Shown here: positions 47,496-56,524 of the stretch, in pieces | Position numbering within the stretch: position 1 is the stretch's first letter | Layout of the letters: each line of letters begins with the position of its first letter | Origin: Eutreptiella sp. 'Long Island Sound 2002' | Lineage: Eukaryota > Euglenozoa > Euglenophyceae > Eutreptiales > Eutreptiaceae | Assembly: GCA_964036045.1 (NCBI GenBank) | Contig: OZ038382.1 | Coordinates: 152,036,961-152,100,960 of the forward strand | Direction of reading: 5' to 3' | DNA: 64,000 nucleotides | Position numbers and translations under genes: made by a program | The notes under the pieces: model-generated | What the model was told of the DNA's origin: nothing | Seen by the model: only the letters and a program-made list of their open reading frames with translations | Database searches by the model: none

Positions 47496-49424
47496 AAGGA
47501 TGAAATTGTTTGTTGGACACACATGGGGGGTACAAAATGACGCTTTGTCATGTTTCTCAGCTTGGAAAGACTGAGGAGTCTCATCCTCCGTTTGCTTTCC
47601 TGTCCACACATGGCAGGATCAACAGTCAAGTTGGGGCTACCTACCTGGTGGTCCCCGGACGCCCATGCAGGTGGCAGGAGGACCACATTCTTCTGCTTTC
47701 CATGTACATTTTCAACGGCAGAAATCTGGCGTGCCATCAAAGGCAGTGTACCCTGTCCTGAACCCTAACCCTCCGGGAGGAGAGGGGGGTCAGCCTGAGT
47801 CCTCAGTGCTCACTTGCACATTACCGCCATGAGAGGGCCCCCTGTTTGCTACATCCCCCCTTATCGATAGCACAACATCCACCTTTTTTATCAGCAGCTC
47901 AGGATGTGCATTATGTATGCAGTGGCCATGCTTATGCTGCAAAAGCAATTCCCCTGTAACCCTGTAGCCCCTCCGCAGTAACTCTGCACAGTCAAAGGAC
48001 GGCACGGAGAGATCCATGACCACTCTATCCTGCTGACCCCATTCCTGCACCATGTCACATTACTGCTCTGTTGTCTCCGGCCTCTTCCTGTTTGTGCCCT
48101 GTTTGCATTCTGCCTCTGTCTGCCCCCGTTTGACGCAATTCAGATGCACTGAGAGGGTGCCTCGATCTGGGTCCACAGATCAGCCCTTCAGATATCAGGT
48201 ATGTGGAGGAGGCTCACCCGCACTCACAGAACATGGACTGCACAGTTTTCTTGGGTTTGGACCACAAGTGCCGGTTAAGTTTGTCATTGTGACACGCATT
48301 GGGCGCCAGGACAAAACAAACCACGATATATCTATTTCTTGGCATTCTCAACTTCAACACATCATCCCCCACCCCCCTCCCTTGAAGCAACCATTGATCC
48401 CATTAGCCACCAAGTCAGCGATTAAGTGATTTTTTCACGGCCTGAAAGCAATGTATCACTATGTTTTGGAGCCGCCACCAGAATCGGAGCACCCACCCCG
48501 GGGGAGAGGGGGGGGGGGGGGGCAGAGGCGCAGGAGGGCAGCCAGTCGGCAGCCCCGCAAGGGTTGGGGGGGGGGTAGGGGGACTCCAGCCAGCCCTCGG
48601 CACACCGCCGTCCCAGGGCCGCGGGCAAGCGACCGGTGCAAGCCGGGTCGCCAGGGCTCTCCACCCCAAGCAAGCTCAAGCAGGGTCGGGGGGCTGCGGG
48701 AGCCGGCACAGCAAGCAGGGCACCAGCACCAGGACGCCATCGCCAAGCTGCGGCACGCGGCCTTTTCGCGCTGGGCTTCACCAGATCGGCTGCCGTGATG
48801 CCAGGGGATGAGGGGAAGGGGAGAGTGTCTGTGCCCGTGAGAGGATCGGAGACCCCGGGCAAGGGGCACGGGAGGGCCCACAGCGAAGACACCTGAGCCC
48901 TTGGCACGGGTCCTTTTTTCGCGCCGTGTACACTAAGGGTGAGGCTTGGGGGGCGGCACGGTGGCTCTGCCACCCGCTGCTTCTGCGCCGACCCCTGTAC
49001 CAACCCCCCCCCCGTTCCGGTCACCGGAATTGCCGGAACGTGCCGGAACGTTTTGCCGGAACGTTGTGATTCTGTGAGGCTCAATGTTTTTCAGTGAAAA
49101 CGCTTGCTGCTACTGTCACTACTGTCACTCCTGATCGACGATTTATGGCCGAGGACACTCAAATGGGTTATTTGTATGCAATGGTCAATGGTGATATCAA
49201 TAAGCGCTTTCCTGAATGGGCACTTGTCTGAGATGTGAAGTGCAGTTTGATGCTATTCTCCACTTGTGTGCATTTGTCGGCCTGTTGCCACTTTTCTTTC
49301 AGACTTGTTTCTGCATGGAAAAAAAAAAGGACAGCTTTGAATGCCGATCAGAGCCAAGTCACAAAAAGTGCAAAAAACTTCGGTGGGTGGCAGAGCCAAG
49401 TGACAAAAAGTGCAAAAAAACTTC

Positions 49425-49499
49425 GGTGGCCCGGTAGAGGGGATTGAACCTACGCTTGCAGATCTGTAGACCAGTGCATATCCACTGGGCCAGTGGCAC
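49425..49499 (-). tRNA. tRNA-derived sequence (SINE head or tRNA pseudogene)
   Basis: On the minus strand the sequence has a good pol III A box (TGGCCCAGTGG) and B box (GGTTCAATCCC) at tRNA spacing, and the ends TGGCCC...GGGCCA can pair as an acceptor stem. The anticodon arm pairs poorly; both ACA and GCA (Cys) can be placed in a loop, and the T stem is imperfect. Downstream on the minus strand is a T run, and then a 40-bp word (GCACTTTTTGT, ACTTGGCTCTG) that occurs twice. A tRNA-derived SINE or dead tRNA fits better than a working tRNA gene. Confidence 0.45.
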
Positions 49500-50107
49500 A
49501 TTCTGGCATATTGCTGACCAAGAACCATATACAGACCGAGAGATGAAATTTTTTTTTGCAAATTGAGCGATGCTTTGGGTCTCCACATTACTCCAACTAC
49601 CGAACAACCAAAAGGAAGGTGTGTTTGCGCCCTGGGACTGAGATCCTGGGCACCGGGAACCTCTTTTGCTGAAAAAACGGCTCGCCGGAACGTTGCACCG
49701 GAACGTTGGGTTTTTCTCGCCGGAACGGGGGGGGGGGGTTGCTGTACGCACAGCGTGCAGGACCTAAACAGGCTGACCTGAATCACTATGTTTCGGAACA
49801 AGGTTTTTCAATGTGCATTTCTACACGTTGTCTTACATATGGTGCACACACAATCCTTTGAGGGTGTTTGGTGCATCTCTTTTCCATGGGCTGTGAGAGC
49901 CGTTGCTCATTTTCTGTCGCAAGCAAAGGGCATCCTTGGCAAGGGGTGTGGGCTGTTGCAACCATCAACACCCTAGGGATGAGGTCTTTTTGAGTGGAGG
50001 AGACCGTTGTTGCAGGCCACTGCATCCCTGCCTACCTTCAAAAGGGTGTACATTGCACTGAAATGTTGCGCCCTCTGACGTGTGCGGTGTGATTTCAGCA
50101 CCCTCTT

Positions 50108-50130
50108 ACTTAGGCGGCCCAACTGGGGGT
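50108..50130 (+). repeat. Left terminal inverted repeat, 23 bp
   Basis: Begins ACTTAGGCGGCCCAACTGGG. It is the exact reverse complement of 59607-59629. CTT precedes it. Confidence 0.85.
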
Positions 50131-50195
50131 GCTAAAAAACACCCTTTTTGCCCCCTTTTGTCGGTTGTGCAGACCCCCGTCGGTGGCACCGTGTT

Positions 50196-50219
50196 GGCAC
50201 CCTGGGTTTTTGGGTGCGG
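50196..50219. other. Small stem-loop near the left end
   Basis: GGCACCC and GGGTGC flank a T-rich loop (GCACCCTGGGTTTTTGGGTG). It lies between the left TIR and the first palindrome. Confidence 0.4.
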
Positions 50220-51470
50220 TGGGAACATGGATTCCCGGAGGGGTGGTTGTCCGACACTGTCAGAATTCTGACAGTCACGTTGCCCTTGGTGGGGTGGTTG
50301 TGTAGGGACGGGCAAACGTGAACACAGCTACACAGGACTCCAACGAAACACCGCACATTTGAGTGATCTATGGAGTACTGGGGGCCGTTTGCTTTGTGTC
50401 ACGCAGTGCAGGGTCGCATACCAAGGGAACCCGGTTGTGGTCCCACATTAGAGCTCTTGTGCATGCACAGAGAGATACCCTCAGGCAGGCATACCCCTTG
50501 TCGGATTGTGTAACGATCACAATGTGTAAGGACCCGTTCCCTTGGATGGCCACGGGTGCTGCCACATGTGCCAATGTGGCTATGGTGTGTAGGCGGGGCT
50601 CAGAGTACCGGCTGTTCCGCGACATGCTGTCAGAATTCTGACAGTGAGACGTGAAGTCTGTTGTATTGGCCCGCATGTCATGTGGTTGTAGTATATGTTA
50701 CCACCCTACAGGCCTGGGGCTCGAGAACAATTTATGCAAATTGATTAGGACCGCTATGTACCATACTCAGTCTGTGCACCACCGTTCCTCAGCTGTGTCC
50801 TTCCCTGTTGCACTGCGACGCACACACACCTCTGCCTGTTGCTCCACATTGTGGTGCTACATGCATGGATGGAGGTACCCAACTACGGTGAGATGCACTG
50901 CACACAACTGTCAGACTTCTGACAGTAATGCGATGTACATTGAGCCGTGCACATGCAGAAGCACACGGTTGAAGCACTCCCCATCGGCGTGCGAAATTAG
51001 ACAGCATTGAACCGCTGTACGATCTGAGGAACCAGCAGGTAGACCCGGTAGGCATAATTGTTGCGACCGAGTCTCATGGCACCTCACACGCGACATTCTA
51101 CCGCCGTCCAGTAGCGGTATCTCCAGTGTAGCTCTGCGGCCCCTTCCCCTGTGTCGACTCATCCTGTCGTATTGCACCCCGCGCGCGAAGTAGTACCCCG
51201 TGTCACAGGACCGCAGCAGTACACCGACTGTACAGCAAACCCCCTGTAGCCCCCGGAACCCACACCAGGCTGTCAGAATTCTGACAGCACACCGCAATGG
51301 ATTAGACAGTGCAATGACGCAACAACGTCCGTGCAAACTACATGCATGAACCAGTCATTTAATGCACGCAAGATGCAGAGGTACCCCACGTTGTATCTGT
51401 AGGAGACCACATGAAGCGCACACTGTCAGAATTCTGACAGCACCGTACTCTATTCACAGAGCTGTGCTTC

Positions 51471-52739
51471 TTGTTACAGAACATGCCACGCCATGCAGTG
51501 GGCAGAGACAGAGACACAGACACAATGCACTATTTGCGCACGTTTCTCCCATTGCAATGGGACAGCGTTGAACAGCTACTTGCAGATGCCGTGGCCGGAG
51601 GATCCAGCAAGCGTTTTGTACAATTTTTCCTAGAGCTGCACGTGCGCCACAGATACCGTCACAAGTGGGCATATCTCGAAGCCGCGGTGAAGGGCCATGG
51701 ACGACCGCAACCATGGGTGGCAATCTTCAAGCAGCAGCTGCTCAATTGGTGGCGTGTCATGTGTGTACGTGCCATGCCGTACTCGCACCATACAGTTGAT
51801 GAGGTGGGTAAGTCACGGGCACAGAGGCGCAAGCTGCGGCATGCGGGGCTCCACTGCGGGCGTGACATTTCTTTGGAACAGCGTGCTGCACGTGCAGCGA
51901 AGAAAATGTGGGACCAATGTCCGAATTCTGACAGAGTGGTATGGATGGACAACTGGTTCAAGGGCCGCTTCACCACAACTCCCGGAGACAGCAACCATAG
52001 CCTGGATACCACCGTAGTAGCAGTCCTGGACAATCCCGCACCCACCCCGTACGGTGGGCACATGACAGCACAAGTTGCTCAGGGCATGTTTCTCACAGCC
52101 ACACGTGTGTGCAATTTCCTCCCTCATCTGCAAGGTGCAATTGGAGTCATAGTTGATGGGTCGCTGCGTCGGGAATGGATTCGTGTACCGGTGGACTTTG
52201 TACGCGGCACCGTGTACCCGCATAAGTGGCAACCACTCTTATTGTCAGAGATGCGGACAGGCACGCACATAGAGCTACTCCATCTCATGCAGATGATGCA
52301 CAACCTCCAGGTGCACACACGCAAGGACCTGGTTCTCTTGGTGGACATGAAAATACACGCCGCTCTTCTCAGATTTCTGTACGGCCGGGCGTATGCGAGC
52401 AGGAATCTGGCCGTGCAGTGGGCATCGGTGGGTTTTGCGTACGGAATATGGCATCCCTACAAGTACGCCTGCAAGGCTGTTTTTCGGCGCTTCTTTCGGG
52501 TGCTGGCATTGTTGATTGGCCCCGCCTTGCGGCCCACGCAGGAGGTGCCCAGTGACAGACCCTTGGAGTACTTGGAAAAACTCTACGCTGCATTACTATT
52601 GGTTGCACAATCGTGGAGGGTGCCTTTGAAGGAGATGCTGGAGCGGATTGAAGCTTTGCGCCAGCCATGGGAGCCAGAGACGGAAGTGCCTGTGAACAAG
52701 CTGACCACGCTGACCACGCATGACCACGCGTGGCTTTGA
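51471..52739 (+). CDS. Transposase-like protein of unknown family, 422 codons
   Basis: An intact frame with ordinary globular composition. Likely functional landmarks, by analogy to DDE transposases, are the acidic block VVWMDNWFKGRF (about residues 154-165), LVLLVDMKIHAALLRFLYGR (about 286-305) and WHPYKYACKAVFRRFF (about 327-342). I have seen the pattern 'DN...VD.KIH..LLR..Y...WHPYKY' in protist proteins of unknown function but cannot name a family, and no catalytic Glu can be assigned. The start may be the first Met or Met19 (ATG 51525, MHYLRTFLPL). A possible acceptor, CTTCTTGTTACAG, lies across the first codons, so an upstream exon is possible. A perfect palindrome ends 30 bases before the ORF, and another, degenerate, is translated within it as CPNSDR. 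Confidence 0.6.
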   Translation: MLQNMPRHAVGRDRDTDTMHYLRTFLPLQWDSVEQLLADAVAGGSSKRFVQFFLELHVRHRYRHKWAYLEAAVKGHGRPQPWVAIFKQQLLNWWRVMCVRAMPYSHHTVDEVGKSRAQRRKLRHAGLHCGRDISLEQRAARAAKKMWDQCPNSDRVVWMDNWFKGRFTTTPGDSNHSLDTTVVAVLDNPAPTPYGGHMTAQVAQGMFLTATRVCNFLPHLQGAIGVIVDGSLRREWIRVPVDFVRGTVYPHKWQPLLLSEMRTGTHIELLHLMQMMHNLQVHTRKDLVLLVDMKIHAALLRFLYGRAYASRNLAVQWASVGFAYGIWHPYKYACKAVFRRFFRVLALLIGPALRPTQEVPSDRPLEYLEKLYAALLLVAQSWRVPLKEMLERIEALRQPWEPETEVPVNKLTTLTTHDHAWL

Positions 52740-54121
52740 TAGGGGCTGTAGTCTCAAATCTTCGCTAACTGCTGTGCCTGTGGGTTGCGTACTTGCAGTT
52801 TGCGTTCTCGGCAATGTGTGCTCTATATATATTACTTTCGTGTGGTCTTTGGCCTGCGCACCTTGCGTGCTTCCTGCACCCCGCACAAACCTTTTCTAAG
52901 TGTGCTTTCATTGCACGCTTCAGTTGGTACAACGCGGGTCACCCTCGGTTCTTCTCGCACTGTTAGAATTTTGACAGTGGCAGATTGTGTTGGGATAGAT
53001 GGGAGGGTGACAAAGCATGCTTGTTTGATAGAGTGGGTTGTGCTGAACGGCCTCGGTGGTAGACCTCCCTCCCGTTGTTTCACCGCAATGTCTTCTAGGT
53101 TTTTGTGCAGCATACGTGCCACCGCTCACACATACATGGGTCTCCCTTACCTTTACAAACACAAATGTGCCGTTTGTTGGTGCTGTCTTGCTGCCTCCGG
53201 TGGATTACCCCCCACCTTTGCCGCATCCCGCTGCGGCTTTTGCTTTCCTGCGTGATGCCTCCAGGGGGCTGCCCCCGTGTATCGCATGCTCATTGGTGGA
53301 CTGTCGGAATTCTGACAGTCGCACACGGACTTGTCCACATGGCGCACCTCAGGCTTTGCAGGTAGACTTCATCGTAGGCCTTTGTGCCGGTTGAGTGCCG
53401 TCCATTCCATCGAGTCCAACCACATGAGGTGTGTCTCCTTTGCCCTGCACTTACCCAGTCTTTTCAGCCACACACCTCCCACCTCGCACGCCTCAATATC
53501 AGGCAACGTAGAAATGTGGGTCCGTGTCCTTTCGGGACCACAGTCGAGGTGCGACCCTGACCCTGCATCGCACATATGCGCATGGACGTAGATCGGTTTA
53601 GACATTGCCATTTAACGCGTCTGCCACGACGGGTCTGCGGTTGTTTTCCAGGGGTGGGGCACGTGTCGTCCACTCGTATCTGGGTGCTGTAGTACAAAGT
53701 GTTCCTGTGTCACTCCTGCTATTATAGAATGCTACTATGGAATTTCACGTGCCACTCCAAATGGTGTTGTCTTCGGTCCTTGTGCCTTTTCTGGGGGACA
53801 CGCATACCGTCTGCCGTCGTTGTGCATGTCCGTACGCTGGTGTTTATGGCACCGTGCATTCCTCGTGCCTGCCACAAGTGTGCGCGTCCTGACGTCTGTC
53901 AGATCTCTGACAGCGGCACCTTGTGTTGCTTTCCCGTTGACTGTGTGCAGTGCACCGCACTGCGAAACGCACCTTGGAGACCGTCGCGCAATCATTCCTG
54001 TTGCAATTGCCTTGTGCCGCACACTTTCGCGCTTGTTAGAAGACCTGCCATTTGCACCGTTGGTTTACCTCCCCCTCTTCCCCTCTCAAGTAGTGTGTTT
54101 TTACTTTCTGTTTTTTGTACC
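52740..54121 (+). other. Spacer with three palindromes, upstream of Gag
   Basis: No recognised domain. Carries palindrome copies at 52960, 53301 and 53896. An open frame on the plus strand continues upstream from the Gag start to 53699 but is Cys-rich and shows no motif, so I treat it as leader. A TATATATA stretch at 52823-52831 could act as a promoter element. Confidence 0.4.
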
Positions 54122-54796
54122 ATGAACCTTTTCACCCCCAACAAGTCGGCTAGCCCCCCGAAGGATTCGGACAATCGCGGCGTGGAGCCGTTGGTTGGAC
54201 CGTCCCCTTCTTCGCAGACGAATCCCGACCTGGAGGCCTTGGTCCGGCAACAGGCAGCAGAATTGGAGGGCCTTCGCAGGAGGCTCGAGAAGGCGGAGCT
54301 GGCCTCACCCAAGACGCCACGGCTCACGACGGAGGCCTTGGCGGAGTTCCGTGGCCGTGAGCGCCTGGCCGGGTGGATGAAGCAAACCGCGGAGTCCCTG
54401 GAGCAGTACGTGCAGCAGGTGCCTAGAGCGGACATGGAGGGCATCGAGGACCTGACTCCCGGGGAGGTTCTGGCGAACCGTGTCTGGGACACCCTATGGG
54501 ACAGCCACAAGGCGTATGAAGGACGACAACGAGCCCGCGAAGATGCCGAATCAGCCGAGGGCAAGCAGCTGGATGCCCTCCAGTGGTCTCAGGCCTCCGC
54601 CCACCCGACGGATTCGTTTCGGTGGCGAGGGGTTCGGTTCGTGCGTGAGGGAGGCGTCCTCAAATGGGTTAATGCCTCGGGACGGAAAGTCCCTGTGTCC
54701 GCCCCTGCGCCGGGGGAATGCCGCCGCTGCAAGGCCCACAGCCCCGAGACCATTGCCCCCAAGCACTGGCACTTTCAGTGCCCACACTGGGCCTGA
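54122..54796 (+). CDS. gag: Gag-like protein with C-terminal zinc knuckle
   Basis: 224 codons from ATG 54122 (MNLFTPNKSASPPKDS) to TGA 54794. Residues 1-35 are Pro/Ser-rich, and about 35-65 is a coiled coil (PDLEALVRQQAAELEGLRRR). The C-terminus has a Cys/His cluster, C-x2-C-x11-H-x-H-x2-C (CRRCKAHSPETIAPKHWHFQ then C), suited to zinc and nucleic acid binding. Position just upstream of recombinase and RT fits a structural protein packaging the element's RNA. The recombinase frame continues in the same phase after the stop. The upstream extension of the frame is not counted because Met 54122 starts the first recognisable protein sequence. Confidence 0.65.
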   Translation: MNLFTPNKSASPPKDSDNRGVEPLVGPSPSSQTNPDLEALVRQQAAELEGLRRRLEKAELASPKTPRLTTEALAEFRGRERLAGWMKQTAESLEQYVQQVPRADMEGIEDLTPGEVLANRVWDTLWDSHKAYEGRQRAREDAESAEGKQLDALQWSQASAHPTDSFRWRGVRFVREGGVLKWVNASGRKVPVSAPAPGECRRCKAHSPETIAPKHWHFQCPHWA

Positions 54797-54988
54797 CTGG
54801 ACGACCCTGCTGGGGGTGGGTGGGGCGGTCGGCGGGCGGCCTTCTGCTCGCGGGCAGTGCCCGCGGCGGTTGCCCCGGAGGTTGCGTCCGGGTTTGTTGC
54901 CAGCTTTGCAGGCTTGGCATCCGCTTGGGAGCGACTGGCGAAATCGGACGAGCGGGCCTACCCTCGAGTGGCGGCCATGCATTCCTAG

Positions 54989-56524
54989 AAGCAACGCACA
55001 AGGCAGCGGTATGGGTCGGCTATCCACCAGCTGGCGGAGTTCGGAGCATGCATCCCGGCCAGGCCCCTGCCAAAAATCCTCTCCCTCTGCATGGCGGAGC
55101 GTGCAGCCGATGGCCACTCTGCATCCGGGTTGCGCAGACTGGCGTCTGCCGTCCGCGCGGCGGAGGATTTGGCATTGGTCCCCCGGGTTGTGGCGGCCCT
55201 CCACTGGCGCATTGCAAAGTCGGGAAGAGGCCCCGGCCCGCAGGCGTACGTGTCGCCTCGAGCCCTTGTGCACATCTGGAATGCGGCCACCGCGCCGGAC
55301 GATCGGGCGGTCGCGGCGCTGGCGGCCCTATCGTGGATGATGTGGCTCCGGGTTGGAGAGGCCGCCTCCATCTGGTGCTGTGACCTTGACCGCAGGGAGG
55401 GCCTCTGGTTCTACAGCACCAAGGTGGGAGAGCCCGGATGGGTCTGTCGACCGGCCGCAGCTTACGCAAGATCCTGGATGGAATTCCTCCGAGTCTACTG
55501 CCAAGCTAAGGGGAAGCAGCCTGAAGAGCCCGTTTTCGAGGGAGGGCCCCCCTTCCTCGAGGACGCCATCGGCCACCTGCTCCGCGACACCAAGTGGGCT
55601 GATGCTCGCTGGCATGCCCTCAGAAGGGGAGGTTCCGCGGCATGCTGGGTACGCAAGCCCGCCGCCCAGTACTTCCTCTTCTGGCGGCGGTGGGCTAGCT
55701 TGCGTACCGCCATGGGTTACGCCCTGGGGTTTCGAGATCCGGAGGTGGTCGGCGATCTGGTGCTGCCGCATGTTAACGAGGCTGTGGGTCTGGGCCCACG
55801 CGGTACGGTGCTACCTGCGGCTCTGTGGGGTATGGCTATGTACGACCTCTCAAGGTTTGCGGAGCCTCCAATGGACCCGCCGCACCCGAGCCCACCGCCT
55901 CTTCTTGGGCCTACTGGAAGTACTGTGGTGGAGGACGTTCGGGAAGAGCATAGCGTCGGTGCCGCTGCCGTCGACGGCCCCCAACCGTGCCCATCCCCAG
56001 CCGTCCCAGGACCTCCATCGGAGCCACGACCAACTTCCCCTTCCCCGGCCTGCGCCCAGTCCGCTTCTCCTCGGCTGCCCCCTGAAGTCATCGTCCTGTC
56101 CGACTCTGACTCGGATGCGGATGTTGGAGATGGATCGGGAGTTCGTAGAGTTAAGGAGTGTGTGCCGAACATGGGGAGTGTCGCTGCTCCGGCGGATGCC
56201 TTCAGGGTTGGCGCGCCCGGTGCTGGGGGGGTGGGGTCACGCAAACGACCGCGGGATCCGGGATCAGGGCGACGGCAGTACGCGCCCCCCCCTCCCCCTG
56301 TCCGGCAGTACCGTGTGCCTTCCCCGTCCCGGGTGGGTGGCTCCGATGCGGTTACCCCGACCGTTAGGCCGCAGCACCTTGTACCCAGGAGGCGGGGTCG
56401 CGAGGTTACGGAGTGTCCGCCCCGTAAGCGGCCCGCGGTTGGTCAGGGTCTTGCCCCCAGTCGTGGGATTTCCGCCACCTCCGGTGGGAGCGGGGGGTGG
56501 GGCGTTGGCGCCCGATCTTCATGA
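54989..56524 (+). CDS. Tyrosine recombinase of a DIRS/Ngaro/PAT-like retroelement
   Basis: The open frame runs from just after TAG 54986-54988; its first ATG is 55091. Numbered from that ATG, the catalytic set of tyrosine recombinases is present: Arg87 in WLRVGEAAS, a candidate Lys111 in STKVGEPG, His175-x-x-Arg178 in WHALRRGG, Trp201 in the His/Trp position and Tyr210 in AMGYALGF, nine residues later. Residues encoded before the ATG (KQRTRQRYGSAIHQLAEFG) look like the SAM-like core-binding domain, so translation probably begins further upstream by reading through TAG, by frameshift or by splicing. The last about 245 residues are Pro/Ser/Arg-rich and overlap the RT frame. The protein would integrate the circular DNA copy. 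Confidence 0.75.
   Translation, partial: KQRTRQRYGSAIHQLAEFGACIPARPLPKILSLCMAERAADGHSASGLRRLASAVRAAEDLALVPRVVAALHWRIAKSGRGPGPQAYVSPRALVHIWNAATAPDDRAVAALAALSWMMWLRVGEAASIWCCDLDRREGLWFYSTKVGEPGWVCRPAAAYARSWMEFLRVYCQAKGKQPEEPVFEGGPPFLEDAIGHLLRDTKWADARWHALRRGGSAACWVRKPAAQYFLFWRRWASLRTAMGYALGFRDPEVVGDLVLPHVNEAVGLGPRGTVLPAALWGMAMYDLSRFAEPPMDPPHPSPPPLLGPTGSTVVEDVREEHSVGAAAVDGPQPCPSPAVPGPPSEPRPTSPSPACAQSASPRLPPEVIVLSDSDSDADVGDGSGVRRVKECVPNMGSVAAPADAFRVGAPGAGGVGSRKRPRDPGSGRRQYAPPPPPVRQYRVPSPSRVGGSDAVTPTVRPQHLVPRRRGREVTECPPRKRPAVGQGLAPSRGISATSGGSGGWGVGARSS

Larger units (their letters stand above)
43548..50107. other. Intergenic region, no protein gene recognised
   Basis: Holds CT microsatellites (about 45525-45547 and 46925-46975), a C/G-rich stretch at 48480-48800, clusters of the word GCCGGAACGTT near 49030-49065 and 49680-49730, a repeated 30-mer (47043 and 47464) and a tRNA-derived sequence. 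Open frames here are short and overlap on both strands. Confidence 0.5.

Noticed and set aside
50257-53913. CRISPR-like array reading of the palindromes
   Set aside because: Spacing is irregular (about 150-1040 bp), the repeat is fully palindromic, the context is eukaryotic, and no Cas-like genes are present.
55353-56520. N-terminal 390 residues of the RT frame as real protein
   Set aside because: They lie under the recombinase frame, which has the conserved catalytic residues. The RT-frame sequence there has no recognisable motif.
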